From Corallococcus carmarthensis (GTDB lineage: Bacteria > Myxococcota > Myxococcia > Myxococcales > Myxococcaceae), in contig NZ_RAWE01000034.1 in NCBI RefSeq assembly GCF_003611695.1, positions 1 through 62,451 on the forward strand: a stretch of 62,451 nt of DNA, written 5' to 3'. Below the pieces are notes generated by a model. It did no database searches and had not been told where the DNA came from. It was given only the letters and a program-made list of their open reading frames with translations. How positions within the stretch are numbered: the stretch's first letter is position 1; the number at the start of each line of letters is the position of its first letter. A program made the position numbers and the translations under genes. Shown here piece after piece: positions 18,373 to 26,791 of the stretch.

Positions 18373-18870
18373 ATGAGCCTTCGCCGCAACCTGCTGACCG
18401 TCGCCGTCCTCTCTTCCGCGCTGCTGTCCGGCTGCGCGCTGCGCCCGCGCTACAACGACGTCGTGCAGGCGAACGGCGCCTCCGCGCTCCAGGAGAACCA
18501 GCTCGTGGTGCTGCGCGTGACGGACGCCGCGACGGGCAAGCCGGTGAAGGGCGCCAAGGTGTTGGGCGGCGAGTACCGCAACCACCTGAACGCCGTCAGC
18601 GACGAGAACGGCGAGGTCTCCCTCAAGCTCGACCCGGGGCTGGTGAAGGAGAACCCGCTGGTGGAGGTCGTGCTGCCCAAGGGAGTGAGCGGCTACAAGC
18701 TCCAGGTGTTGCCCTCCGGTGAGGCCCCCGCGCCCGAAGGCGCCCCCATCACCACCCCGGCCCAGCCGTCCCAGGAGCCGTCCACCACGCCCGCGACGCC
18801 CGCGACGCCCGCGACGCCCGGTGCTCCGTCGGAGACCGCGGTACCGGCGAACCCCAGCACGGCCAGGTAG
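18373..18870 (+). CDS. Small lipoprotein with carboxypeptidase-regulatory-like domain
   Basis: The 165-residue protein carries a textbook lipobox (ALLSGC, Cys18). The mature part has one beta-sandwich of the carboxypeptidase-regulatory/Ig-like kind: VVLRVTDAATGKPVKGAKVLG followed by AVSDENGEVSLKL, the usual pattern of a loop carrying D-x-x-G. It ends in a Pro/Thr/Ala tail with repeats of PATPAT that likely acts as a flexible spacer. I chose the ATG at 18373 over that at 18364 because GGATGGA is well placed. It ends nine bases before the convergent PilZ gene. Confidence 0.7.
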   Translation: MSLRRNLLTVAVLSSALLSGCALRPRYNDVVQANGASALQENQLVVLRVTDAATGKPVKGAKVLGGEYRNHLNAVSDENGEVSLKLDPGLVKENPLVEVVLPKGVSGYKLQVLPSGEAPAPEGAPITTPAQPSQEPSTTPATPATPATPGAPSETAVPANPSTAR

Positions 18871-18879
18871 TTCCGGCCG

Positions 18880-19215
18880 TCAGGTGAACCAGCGGATCAG
18901 GCGCCTGCCCTGCAAGCGCCTGAACGCCCCCAGCCGCCGCTGGAAGTCCCCGCCGATGGTGACGAAGCGCACGCCACAGCGTCCCCGCGTGCGCTCCCCG
19001 GCGGAGCGGCGGGCCCACATGACCTGGGCCTGGAAGGGGACCTCCTCGTCCCCCAGCAGCAACGCGCCCTCCAGGAGATCGCCCGCCTTCATCGGCTGGA
19101 GCATCTCCGCGCAGAAGCCGCCCTCCGACACATCTCGCGTGTAGAGCGGCAGCATGCCGCGCAGACGGACGGCCAGGCGATGCTCGAAGCGAGGCATGGC
19201 TCGGGGGAGGTGCAT
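18880..19215 (-). CDS. PilZ-like domain protein
   Basis: The 111-residue protein fits a single PilZ domain, which in many relatives binds cyclic di-GMP. It starts with an Arg-rich segment (PRFEHRLAVRLRG), continues with LYTRDVSEGGFCAEM, equivalent to the D/N-x-S-x-x-G motif, and a beta-barrel with VPFQAQVMWARR and CGVRFVTI. The first R-x-x-x-R motif is imperfect, so binding is uncertain. The frame is open to 19296, but the ATG at 19215 starts the recognisable domain. It is divergent from the GreB-like gene, with 126 bases between them that include an A/T-rich patch (AGTAAAATTGC). Confidence 0.6.
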   Translation of the reverse strand: MHLPRAMPRFEHRLAVRLRGMLPLYTRDVSEGGFCAEMLQPMKAGDLLEGALLLGDEEVPFQAQVMWARRSAGERTRGRCGVRFVTIGGDFQRRLGAFRRLQGRRLIRWFT

Positions 19216-19341
19216 GGTCGGGATTCTGACGGATTCCGTCCAAGCAGTAAAATTGCACCAATGGAAAGCGGGCGGGCGGGCAGACCCGGCGTGCAAATCC
19301 CGGGAAACGTTGAGAAATCTCCTGGGAGGAGGGAGCGGCCC

Positions 19342-19863
19342 ATGTCGAAGGCATTCACCAAGGAAGACGGAGGCGGCGACGAGGGGCTCACCCCCGCGCG
19401 CCCACGGTCGGCGTCGGCGGAGCAGCGCTACATCACCCCGGAGGGCTACCGCGCGCTCCAGGAGGAGCTGCTGGAGGTGCAGGGGCCTGCACCCCGGGAC
19501 TGGCCGGAGCTGGAAGCGGGCGTGCGCAAGCGCGAGCGGGAACGCCGGGCGCGTGAGCTCACCGCCATCCTGGAGGACGTGCGCGTGGTGGAGCCGGATC
19601 CGTTGCAGGCGGGCCGCGTCTTCTTCGGTGCGTGGGTGGTGCTGGAGGACGAGGACGGCGCGCGCATGCGCTATCGCATCGTCGGCCCGGATGAGGCGGA
19701 CGTGAAGGCAGGGCGGCTGAGCGTGGAGTCCCCGCTGGCGCGCGCGCTCCTGGGCAAGGAGGCCGGCGAGTCCGTGCTGGTGGAGCGGCCCCGCGGCCCG
19801 GTGGAGTACGAAATCCTCGCGGTGGAGTACGCGGAGTCCGAAGGCGCGACGGCCGCGCCCTAA
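19342..19863 (+). CDS. GreB-like RNA polymerase secondary-channel factor lacking the acidic coiled-coil tip
   Basis: The C-terminal 100 residues match GreB closely: RVFFGAWVVLEDEDGARMRYRIVG, SVESPLARALLGKEAGE, EYEILAVEY. The N-terminal hairpin begins YITPEGYRALQEELLEV, as in GreB. Between that point and FFG there are 61 residues, compared with 78 in E. coli GreB by my alignment. The missing segment is the GDRSENADYQY tip whose Asp and Glu coordinate the magnesium needed for transcript cleavage. The protein also has a 25-residue N-terminal extension. It should still reach RNA polymerase through its C-terminal domain but not stimulate cleavage, so it may be a modulator like Gfh1-type proteins. 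The start is clear: GGGAGGAGGG precedes the ATG at 19342 (173 residues). Confidence 0.8.
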   Translation: MSKAFTKEDGGGDEGLTPARPRSASAEQRYITPEGYRALQEELLEVQGPAPRDWPELEAGVRKRERERRARELTAILEDVRVVEPDPLQAGRVFFGAWVVLEDEDGARMRYRIVGPDEADVKAGRLSVESPLARALLGKEAGESVLVERPRGPVEYEILAVEYAESEGATAAP

Positions 19864-19870
19864 TGCTTCT

Positions 19871-20587
19871 TCAGCGCTTCGTGGCGATGACGGTGACGAG
19901 CCGGCCGAAGGGCTCCGGCATGTCGCCCTCGCGCACCTCCACGTCGAACCCCGCCGCCTCCAGCAGGACGCGGGCGCGGGGCACGAGGAACGTCAGGTAG
20001 TACATGACGAACGGCGGCTTCCAGAGCGCGTTGCGCACGCGCATGGCGGCGTTGAAGCCCTTCGCCACCCAGTAGCCGGGGTTCAGCGCGGACGGCGGCC
20101 GGGCGGTGACGAAGACGAAACGGCCTCGCGGCTTCAGCGCCCGCGCGATGCCCGCGACGAGACGCGGCTCGTCCTCCTCCAGGATGTGCCCGAAGGCGCC
20201 GAAGCTGGTGACCAGGTCGAACGCCGCGTCGAAGGGCAGCGCCAACGCGTCCCCCCTCACGAAGTCGAGCGCCGCGATGCCCGGCGCATCCGCGAGCCTT
20301 TTCCGCGCTTCATCCAGCATGCCCTGGCTCAGGTCGAACCCGGCGACGCGCTCGCGGCACAGCGGGCGCAGCACGCGCATCGCGGCGCCGGTGCCGCAGC
20401 ACACGTCCAGCGCGCTTCCCACGCTGCCGGGCGATCCCACGTGCGCGAGCGCGGCCTTGAGCACCGGATCCGGCGTGCGGAACGGCGTGTGGTCGAACTT
20501 GGGGGCGAGCAGGTCGTAGCCGTGCTCGACGGAGGTGAGGGCCTGCCGTGCAAGCTCGCGGAAGGTGGGGCCGTCGCGGTGGAACAT
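19871..20587 (-). CDS. Class I SAM-dependent methyltransferase
   Basis: The 238-residue protein shows motif I SALDVCCGTGAAM, the acidic end of strand 2 (VAGFDLSQGML), motif II-like FVRGDALALPF and motif IV FDLVTSFGAFGH, then RALKPRGRFVFVTA. This is the UbiE/Methyltransf_11 layout. The C-terminal part is hydrophobic (MYYLTFLVPRARVLLEAAGF) and would bind an unknown acceptor. Two starts are possible: the ATG at 20587 and a GTG at 20605, the latter following GGGGGG with very short spacing. It ends seven bases from the convergent GreB-like gene. Confidence 0.75.
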   Translation of the reverse strand: MFHRDGPTFRELARQALTSVEHGYDLLAPKFDHTPFRTPDPVLKAALAHVGSPGSVGSALDVCCGTGAAMRVLRPLCRERVAGFDLSQGMLDEARKRLADAPGIAALDFVRGDALALPFDAAFDLVTSFGAFGHILEEDEPRLVAGIARALKPRGRFVFVTARPPSALNPGYWVAKGFNAAMRVRNALWKPPFVMYYLTFLVPRARVLLEAAGFDVEVREGDMPEPFGRLVTVIATKR

Positions 20588-20712
20588 GGGAAGAGGTGTA
20601 CCCACATCCCCCCGGCCCCGCCACGGGGGTTCGAGGAGACCCGACCGGATTTGAATGTTCCGGCGGGGGCCCCGTCAGTCAGGACAAGCAACTCGGACGG
20701 AGGATGGAAGAC

Positions 20713-21198
20713 ATGGCTTTCAAGCTCGGACTCGCGACCCTGACCTTCGGTGCACTGCTGCTCGGTTCCTCCACGTCGTTCGCGGCGGACTGGCGCGGCC
20801 CGACTCAGGCGGATGCGCGCTGGGGCGGCCAGGAGCAGCACCGCGGTGGCTGGGAAGCGCCGCGGGACCAGGCGTTCCGCTACGTCGATGACGACGCGAA
20901 GACGCGCCGCTTCATGGGCTGCCGCGGCCCGAACTGCAACTACGGCCCCATGCCGCGCCCGGTGGACTCGCGCGGCCGCTACGAGCTGCAGACGGTGGAG
21001 CGCTGGGTGCCGGAGCGCTACGAGCAGGTCTGGGTCCCCGAGCAGTGCGTGTCCCGTGGCCGCCGCGGCCGCCACGTGCGCTGCACGCCGGGCTACTACG
21101 ACCAGCGCTATGTGCCGGGCGGCTACCAGGCGGTGACGGAGTGGGTCTGGGTGCCGCACGCCGGGCGCCGCTGGCAGACGGTGGTCTACTACCCGTAG
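20713..21198 (+). CDS. Secreted Tyr/Trp/Arg-rich protein
   Basis: The 161-residue product begins with a clear signal peptide (MAFKLGLATLTFGALLLGSS, cleavage after SFAA). The mature protein is basic and aromatic. It has repeated valine-proline-aromatic phrases: ERWVPERYEQVWVPEQC, YDQRYVPGGYQ and EWVWVPHAGRRW. Four Cys residues (CRGPNC, EQC, RCTPGYY) could form two disulfides. Similar repeats are seen in small periplasmic proteins of unknown role in Proteobacteria. GGAGG lies 9 bases before the ATG at 20713, which supports it over the ATG at 20704. A strong hairpin follows the gene. Confidence 0.65.
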   Translation: MAFKLGLATLTFGALLLGSSTSFAADWRGPTQADARWGGQEQHRGGWEAPRDQAFRYVDDDAKTRRFMGCRGPNCNYGPMPRPVDSRGRYELQTVERWVPERYEQVWVPEQCVSRGRRGRHVRCTPGYYDQRYVPGGYQAVTEWVWVPHAGRRWQTVVYYP

Positions 21199-21249
21199 CG
21201 AGGATTCGGAGGATTCGAGGGACGGACGACGCAAGGGGAAGCAGGGGAC

Positions 21250-21291
21250 GCGGGGCGGTGCCTGGAGAGGGGTCTCCAGGTGCCGCCCCGC
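21250..21291 (+). terminator. Long hairpin after the secreted aromatic-rich protein gene
   Basis: A 19-bp stem with two G-T wobbles (21250-21268 with 21273-21291) closes on a GGGG loop and is followed by GGTGTTTGG. It is a strong structure with a poor T-tract. Confidence 0.55.
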
Positions 21292-21355
21292 GGTGTTTGG
21301 TGGGTGAAGGCGCCGGGTGCCTTTCGGGGGCGGGCCTGTTAGGCAGGGCCCGCAT

Positions 21356-22081
21356 ATGGGGACCGCATTCATCACGGGCGCGGGCGTGCGCATTGGAAGC
21401 GCGGTGGCTCGCGCGCTCGGCCGCGCCGGCTACGACCTGGCGCTTCACGCGAACCGCTCCATGGAACCGCTGGAGGCGCTGGCGGACGAACTGCGCGCGC
21501 TGGGCCGGAACGTCACGCTGTACAGCGGCGACCTCTCCGACACGGAGGCCGTGGACGCGCTGGGCGCTCGGGTCCAGAAGGCGCACCCCGCGCTGGACGT
21601 GGTCGTCCACAACGCGGGGCTCTACGAACGCGTGGACTTCGCCTCCGTGACGCGCGAGCAGTACCGCCGCATGCTCGCCGTGAACGTGGACGCGCCCTTC
21701 TTCCTCACGCAGGCCCTGTTGCCGTCGCTGCGCGCGGGCAGGGACCCGCTGGTGGTGCACCTCACCGACATCGGTGGGGAGCGGGCGGTGAGCCACTACG
21801 CGCACTACTCGGTGAGCAAGGCGGGGCTCGTGATGCTGACGCGAGCGTTGGCGGTGGAGCTGGCGCCGCACGTGCGAGTCAACGCCATCTCCCCGGGCGT
21901 GGTGGCCTTCCCGGAGCACTACGACGAAGCCGCGCGCCAGGACGTGCTCCAGCGCGTGCCCATGGGCCGCGAGGGCAGCGTGGAGGACGTGGCGCGCACG
22001 GTGGTGTTCCTCGCGCGCGAGGCGCCGTATCTCACCGGACAGGTCATCGCCCTGGACGGCGGAAGGAGCGCGCAGCTGTGA
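21356..22081 (+). CDS. Short-chain dehydrogenase, pteridine reductase-like (FolM/PTR1 type)
   Basis: The 241-residue protein has the SDR nucleotide-binding motif TGAGVRIGSAVARALG, the VVHNAGLYE (NNAG-type) motif and the catalytic YSVSKAG. The N-terminus, with a basic residue in the loop after TGA and LALHANRS after strand 2, resembles pteridine reductases that use NADPH to reduce dihydrobiopterin or dihydromonapterin. The gene is coupled by a four-base GTGA overlap to a dihydroneopterin aldolase-domain gene, which supports a pterin/folate role. Other SDR activities remain possible. Confidence 0.7.
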   Translation: MGTAFITGAGVRIGSAVARALGRAGYDLALHANRSMEPLEALADELRALGRNVTLYSGDLSDTEAVDALGARVQKAHPALDVVVHNAGLYERVDFASVTREQYRRMLAVNVDAPFFLTQALLPSLRAGRDPLVVHLTDIGGERAVSHYAHYSVSKAGLVMLTRALAVELAPHVRVNAISPGVVAFPEHYDEAARQDVLQRVPMGREGSVEDVARTVVFLAREAPYLTGQVIALDGGRSAQL

Positions 22082-22869
22082 GCCATGAACCGGTGTGGAT
22101 CCACCCCCTGGTGACCGACGCGCAGGGCCGCCCGCTGGACGTGATGGAGCTGCGCGGGCTCACGGTGGATGTCATCGTGGGCCTCTACAACCGCGAGCGT
22201 GTGACGCCTCAGCCGCTGCGCCTGGACGTGGCGCTCTTCCTGGACGCGCGGCAGGCGGCGGTGGGCGGGAGGCTGGCGAACACGGTGCATTACGGACGGC
22301 TGGCTGGAGAGCTGCGCTTCCTCCTGGATGCGTGCCGCTTCGAGCTGTTGGAGTCCGCGGCGGAGGCGGTGTGCCGCTACCTGCTGGCGCCGCCCACGGA
22401 TGCCGCGCCGCACGCGCATCTGCACGCGGCCACGGTGCGGGTCACCAAGCCGGAGGCGCTGACAGGGTGGGCCATCCCGTCGCTCCAGGTGCATCGGACT
22501 TCGGAGGAGATGGTGTACCGGACGGAGGCGAAGCCCTTCGGCCACGTGGACGTCATCCACGAGGGCGCCACCTACGGCGTGTACCGGCTGCGGGTGGATC
22601 CGGGCGGAAGCATTCCGCCGCGTGTGGACGGGCACACGGAGGGCATGGAGCTGGTGATGGGCGCGGGGTTGCTGATGCAGGGGCAGCCGGTGGGGCGGGG
22701 GATGGCGTTCCACGGACCGGGCGTCTTCGGGCACGGCTACGGCAACCCAACGGCGACCGAGCAGACGGTACTGGGCGTGTACCGGCCGCGCCTGGTGCTG
22801 TCTGAAGGGAGCGCCCCCGGGGCCAGCGCGCCGGTGGGGCCGGGCACGCTGTACTACCTGCCCGAGTAG
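22078..22869 (+). CDS. Dihydroneopterin aldolase (FolB) domain fused to a cupin-like domain
   Basis: Residues about 22-130 form a FolB domain: LTVDVIVGLYNRERVTPQPL carries the conserved Glu (E40), NTVHYGRLAGELRFLLDACR and FELLESAAEAVCRYLL match the tunnel-forming helices, and TVRVTKPEAL carries the catalytic Lys (K124). Residues about 150-240 look like a small cupin (YRLRVDPGGSIPPRVDGH, then EGMELVMGAG and GHGYGNPTATEQTVLGVYRP). FolB converts 7,8-dihydroneopterin to 6-hydroxymethyl-dihydropterin for folate. The GTG start overlaps the stop of the pteridine reductase-like gene. The fused cupin is unusual for a protein family that is normally about 120 residues long. Confidence 0.75.
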   Translation: MSHEPVWIHPLVTDAQGRPLDVMELRGLTVDVIVGLYNRERVTPQPLRLDVALFLDARQAAVGGRLANTVHYGRLAGELRFLLDACRFELLESAAEAVCRYLLAPPTDAAPHAHLHAATVRVTKPEALTGWAIPSLQVHRTSEEMVYRTEAKPFGHVDVIHEGATYGVYRLRVDPGGSIPPRVDGHTEGMELVMGAGLLMQGQPVGRGMAFHGPGVFGHGYGNPTATEQTVLGVYRPRLVLSEGSAPGASAPVGPGTLYYLPE

Positions 22870-22944
22870 ACCCCGGGCGGCCAAGCGACGAGGGCGGAGG
22901 GTGTGCTAGCTCTAGGGGCGCCTCGCTCTTGAAGGACGCAACGG

Positions 22945-23691
22945 ATGACCCTGGACCGGCGGATTCAGCTTTTCTTGGTGCTCGCGGGGCTGTTCATCAC
23001 CTCGCTGGTGGTGGGCGACATCATCGGGGTGAAGCTGTTCGAGGTTCACCTGGGGCCCATCCCGGCGGTGATGTCGGTGGGGATGTTGCCGTTCCCGGTG
23101 ACGTTCCTGCTGACGGACATCCTCAACGAGTTCTACGGCAAGAAGGTCGCGCGGTTCGTGACGTGGGTGGGCTTCTTCATGGCCATCTTCACGTTCGTGA
23201 TCATCGCGCTGGCGGGCCAGATTCCGTGGGCGCCGATGACGGAGGCGAAGGGCTACAGCGGGACGGTGGCGTCGTCGTTCAACAACGTGTTTGGCGGCTC
23301 GCAGCGCATCCTGATGGCGTCGATGGTGGCGTACCTGGTGGCCCAGTTCCTGGACATCGCGGTCTTCAACCTGCTCAAGCGCGCGACGAACAACCGGATG
23401 TTGTGGCTGCGGGCCACGGGCTCCACGGTGGTGTCGCAGCTCATCGACACGGTGGTGGTGCAGTTCATCGCCTGGACGGGCGTGCTGCCGCGGGAGGTCA
23501 TCTTCCGGATCATCTTCACCTCGTACGCGGTGAAGTTGCTGGTGGCCATTGGCCTGACGCCGCTCGTCTACCTGGGGCACGCGCTGGTGGAGCGCAAGCT
23601 GGGCATCGCCCCGGTGGTGCTGGGAGAGAACGGTGAGCCGGTGAACCTCGAGTCCACCAAGACCGAGCCCCCATCCGCCGCCGTGGCCTGA
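22945..23691 (+). CDS. yhhQ: Queuosine precursor transporter (YhhQ/VUT family)
   Basis: The 248-residue integral membrane protein has about six helices and the family blocks LVVGDIIGVKLFEV, LPFPVTFLLTDILNEFYGKK, and LWLRATGSTVVSQLIDTVVVQF. YhhQ-type proteins import queuine precursors such as preQ0/preQ1 for tRNA modification. The short C-terminal tail is soluble. A purine-rich GAAGGA lies upstream of the ATG. The 75-base gap from the FolB-cupin gene shows no recognisable preQ1 riboswitch. Confidence 0.85.
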   Translation: MTLDRRIQLFLVLAGLFITSLVVGDIIGVKLFEVHLGPIPAVMSVGMLPFPVTFLLTDILNEFYGKKVARFVTWVGFFMAIFTFVIIALAGQIPWAPMTEAKGYSGTVASSFNNVFGGSQRILMASMVAYLVAQFLDIAVFNLLKRATNNRMLWLRATGSTVVSQLIDTVVVQFIAWTGVLPREVIFRIIFTSYAVKLLVAIGLTPLVYLGHALVERKLGIAPVVLGENGEPVNLESTKTEPPSAAVA

Positions 23692-23710
23692 GCGCGAGAT
23701 CGCCTGAATG

Positions 23711-23746
23711 AAAAGAGGGGCAGGGCTCGAAGCAGAGCCCGGCCCC
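23711..23746 (-). terminator. Intrinsic terminator of the small Cys-rich lipoprotein gene
   Basis: On the minus strand a 12-bp stem with one mismatch (GGGGCCGGGCTC / GAGCCCTGCCCC) is followed by TCTTTTCATT, a good T-tract. It also separates this gene from the convergent yhhQ. Confidence 0.75.
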
Positions 23747-23765
23747 CCATGGCGTCAGCCGTTTC

Positions 23766-24098
23766 CTACGGAACTGCGCACTGGTTGTAGTTGCTCACGC
23801 AGGTGCCAGTGTTCAGGCAGCAGATCTGCGTCGCGGTGCAATACGTGGTGTTGGACATCTCGCCCGTGGCAGGGTCCATCTTCCCGCAGGCACGGCCACC
23901 CGGCGGCGTGGGCCGGCACGCCGAGTTGATGCAGCTCTGACCGGACGGACAGCCGCTGTTGTCCTGGCAGTACAGCAGGTCCTGCTCGACGGAAGCCATG
24001 TCCGGCGCGGCGCTCTCCTCCACGCCGCCACAGCCCGCGAGCGCGCCGAAGCCCAGCGCCGCGAACATCACCAGTCCACGCAGCTTGTTCATGCTCAT
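23766..24098 (-). CDS. Small Cys-rich lipoprotein, function unknown
   Basis: The 110-residue product has a perfect lipobox (ALAGC, Cys23). The mature part carries about ten Cys in patterns such as CPSGQSCINSAC and CTATQICCLNTGTC, like small disulfide-knotted domains seen in many myxobacterial surface proteins. AAGGA precedes the ATG at 24098 with good spacing; a second in-frame ATG lies at 24092. It is followed by a proper intrinsic terminator. Confidence 0.65.
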   Translation of the reverse strand: MSMNKLRGLVMFAALGFGALAGCGGVEESAAPDMASVEQDLLYCQDNSGCPSGQSCINSACRPTPPGGRACGKMDPATGEMSNTTYCTATQICCLNTGTCVSNYNQCAVP

Positions 24099-24181
24099 CC
24101 CGATTGTCCTTGTAAGGGGGGACATCGAGTCTAGGAGTCCGGGCATCGCACGGACAATGCGACCCCGGCGCACACCGTGTC

Positions 24182-26791
24182 TCAGCGCGCGTTCGCGGCC
24201 GGGTGCTTGAGCACCTGCATCGTGCCGCGCGTGACGCCGAACTGTTCGTGCACCGCCGCGCGCTTCACCGCCTCCGCGGGCGACAGCCGGCCCGTGAGCA
24301 GCTCCTGATACGCGGTCAGCACGCGCGTGGCCTCCTCGCGCGTCTCGCGCACGAACTCCACGCGGAACCTGCGCACTCCGCGCTCCAGCAGCCGGGGCAC
24401 CAGCGACGCCGCGCTCTGCGCCTGCGCGTTGAACACCGTGTTGCGGCACCCCACGTCCACGATGACCGGGTGCTCCAATCCCAACCGGTCCTTCAGCGCG
24501 ATGGCGTGCTTCTCACACGGCCGCCCGCAGGCCTTGTAGTCGCGCCCATTGGACAGCGTGTGTGAATACACGCAGTGCTCCGTATGGAACGTCGCGATGT
24601 GGTGATGCAGCGCCACCGCGAACCGGTGCGCCGGCGCCTGCTCCAGCAGCGCGAAGAGCTGGTCCGAATCCAGGTCGTGAGACACCGTCAGCATGTCCAG
24701 CCCCAACCCCAGCAGGTGCGCCGCCGTCAGCGAGTTCGTCACGTTGAGCGAGAAGTCCCCGTGCAGCACCGGCCGCGAAGCCCCCGCCGGCTGCTCCAGG
24801 AAGTGCATCATCGCGCCCCAGTGGCGCACCAGCACCGCGTCCGGCCGCAGCCGGTCCAGGCGCGTGTCGTAGCCCTCCTCGCCCGGCTTCTGCACGCGCA
24901 CCGTGGCGATGGTGACGCGCAGCCCCGCCGCGCGCGCCCGCTCCACCGCCTTCTGGAGCCCCACCATCTCCATCCAATCCAGCTCCACCTCGCCCAGCCC
25001 CGCCGCGATGACGGCCTCCAACTGCGCTTCATCGCGGCACAGCGGCAGCAGCCGGGGCGCCTCCTCCGCCGGCCGCGAAGCCGCCCGCGCCAGCAATCCC
25101 TGACGCACGCCGGCCTCCACCGCCTCCGTGCTCACGGTCCGCGCGGGGCCGCGCTCCACGTCCGCCGTCAGCTCCGCCACCAGCTGCCGCCGCAGCGCCT
25201 TCAGCTCCGACACCGGCAGGTGCAGCCCCGGCGCCAGCCCGGACGCGTCCAGCTCCGCCAGGTGGAATGACGTGCCGCCCAGCGCGGCCAGCTTGTCCTT
25301 GAGCAGCGCCGCGTCCACGCCCGCGCCTCGCGACGGCGCGAGCAGCGTCGTGCCCACGGCCTCACGCGTGAACCGCCCGGTGCTCATCCGCACGCGCAGC
25401 GGCGAGCCCTCCACGCCGGACACCCACAGCGACAGCGGGATGCGGCCCTCGGGCTCACCCTCCGCGAGCAGCTCCCCCGTGCGCCGCGCGAGCGCTGGGT
25501 CGCTGTTCAGCCACACGCGCTGCCCCGGCGCCACGCGCCCCAGGTCCGGCCCGGGATGCCCGAAGCCCAGCACCCACGCGTCGCCCTCGCGTTCCACGCG
25601 GAAGATGGGGCCGCCCGGCTCGTGCTTGTCCTCCGGTGCGCCCGCGTCGAACACCACGCCCATGCCCGGACGCGGATCCACGTCCGCGGGATCCGGCTCG
25701 CCCGTCAGTGGCGCGGACACGTTGCCCGCAGGGGCCTCCGGGCGCTCGTCGCCCAGGCCCAGCGCGCCCGTCCACGGCCGGTCGTCCGGCACCACGAGCA
25801 CGTCCTTGCCGGACACCGCATGCACCCGGCCCAGGTACAGCCCGCGGTGCTTCGGGAACCGTCCCTCCACCAGCGTCTGGTGGTCGGAGCCCGCCAGGAA
25901 CCCGTGCGAGAAGCCCCGGCTGTACGACAGCGACATCTCCGCCAGGTCCTTCGCCAGCCGCGCTCCGTCGGGCTTCCCCGCCATCACCCCGTCCAGCCAG
26001 CGGCGGTAGCCCTGCACCGTGCTGGAGACGTACTGCGGCCCCTTGAGCCGGCCTTCAATCTTCAGGCTGTGCACGCCGATGTCCGCCAGCTCCGGCACCG
26101 CGCGCACGCCCGCCAGGTCCTTGGGGCTGAGCAGGTACTTCACCTCACCCAGGTCGAGCGTCTCGCCGTCCACCACCAGGTCGTACGGCAACCGGCAGGA
26201 CTGCGCGCACTGACCCCGGTTGGCGGACCGGCCGCCCCAGGCCTCGCTCGTGAGGCACTGGCCGCTCCACGACATGCAGAGCGCGCCGTGGATGAAGACC
26301 TCCAGCTCGATGTCCGTCTGCGACGCCAGCCGGCGGATCTCCGCCACCGACAGCTCGCGCGGCACCACCATGCGCGTGAAGCCCAGGCCCGTGGCGAACC
26401 GCGCGCCCTCCGCGCTGGACAGCGTCATCTGCGTGGATGCGTGCAGCTCCAACTGGGGACACACCGCCCGCGCCAGCAGCGCCACCGCCGGGTCCTGCAC
26501 GATGAGCGCGTCCACCCCTGCCCTGGCCACGCCGCGCAGCAGGTGCTCCACCACGGGCAGCTCCGGCTCGAACACCAGCGTGTTCAGCGTCACGTAGGCG
26601 CGCGCGCCCGCCCGGTGGATGAGCCCCACGGTCTCCGGCAGCCGTTCGAGCGAGAAGTTCTCCGCGCGAGCCCGCGCGTTGAAGCCTTCGTCGAGCCCGA
26701 AGTAGACGGCGTCTGCGCCACTGGCGAGGGCGGCACGCAACGACTCCAGGTCACCAGCAGGGGCGAGGATTTCGGGGCGTCGGACAGACAT
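24182..26791 (-). CDS. U32 peptidase-family protein, RlhA-like (23S rRNA hydroxylation)
   Basis: The 869-residue protein starts with a U32 catalytic region: EILAPAGDLESLRAALASGA, AVYFGL, and the signature VFIHGALCMSWSGQCLTSEAWGGRSANRG with its CAQSCRLPYDL extension. The Cys residues in such proteins can hold an iron-sulfur cluster. Next is a DUF3656-like beta region, then a second barrel-like half with HCVYSHTLSNGRDYKACGRPCEKH and DVGCRNTVFNA, which repeats the U32 Cys pattern. E. coli RlhA hydroxylates C2501 of 23S rRNA with prephenate as a cofactor source. This protein is about 200 residues longer than that family. The start ATG is the first in frame. Confidence 0.75.
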   Translation of the reverse strand: MSVRRPEILAPAGDLESLRAALASGADAVYFGLDEGFNARARAENFSLERLPETVGLIHRAGARAYVTLNTLVFEPELPVVEHLLRGVARAGVDALIVQDPAVALLARAVCPQLELHASTQMTLSSAEGARFATGLGFTRMVVPRELSVAEIRRLASQTDIELEVFIHGALCMSWSGQCLTSEAWGGRSANRGQCAQSCRLPYDLVVDGETLDLGEVKYLLSPKDLAGVRAVPELADIGVHSLKIEGRLKGPQYVSSTVQGYRRWLDGVMAGKPDGARLAKDLAEMSLSYSRGFSHGFLAGSDHQTLVEGRFPKHRGLYLGRVHAVSGKDVLVVPDDRPWTGALGLGDERPEAPAGNVSAPLTGEPDPADVDPRPGMGVVFDAGAPEDKHEPGGPIFRVEREGDAWVLGFGHPGPDLGRVAPGQRVWLNSDPALARRTGELLAEGEPEGRIPLSLWVSGVEGSPLRVRMSTGRFTREAVGTTLLAPSRGAGVDAALLKDKLAALGGTSFHLAELDASGLAPGLHLPVSELKALRRQLVAELTADVERGPARTVSTEAVEAGVRQGLLARAASRPAEEAPRLLPLCRDEAQLEAVIAAGLGEVELDWMEMVGLQKAVERARAAGLRVTIATVRVQKPGEEGYDTRLDRLRPDAVLVRHWGAMMHFLEQPAGASRPVLHGDFSLNVTNSLTAAHLLGLGLDMLTVSHDLDSDQLFALLEQAPAHRFAVALHHHIATFHTEHCVYSHTLSNGRDYKACGRPCEKHAIALKDRLGLEHPVIVDVGCRNTVFNAQAQSAASLVPRLLERGVRRFRVEFVRETREEATRVLTAYQELLTGRLSPAEAVKRAAVHEQFGVTRGTMQVLKHPAANAR

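Noticed and set aside
22870..22944. preQ1-type riboswitch before the queuosine-precursor transporter
   Set aside because: The gap is only 75 bases and shows neither the hairpin with A-rich tail nor the pseudoknot pairing expected.
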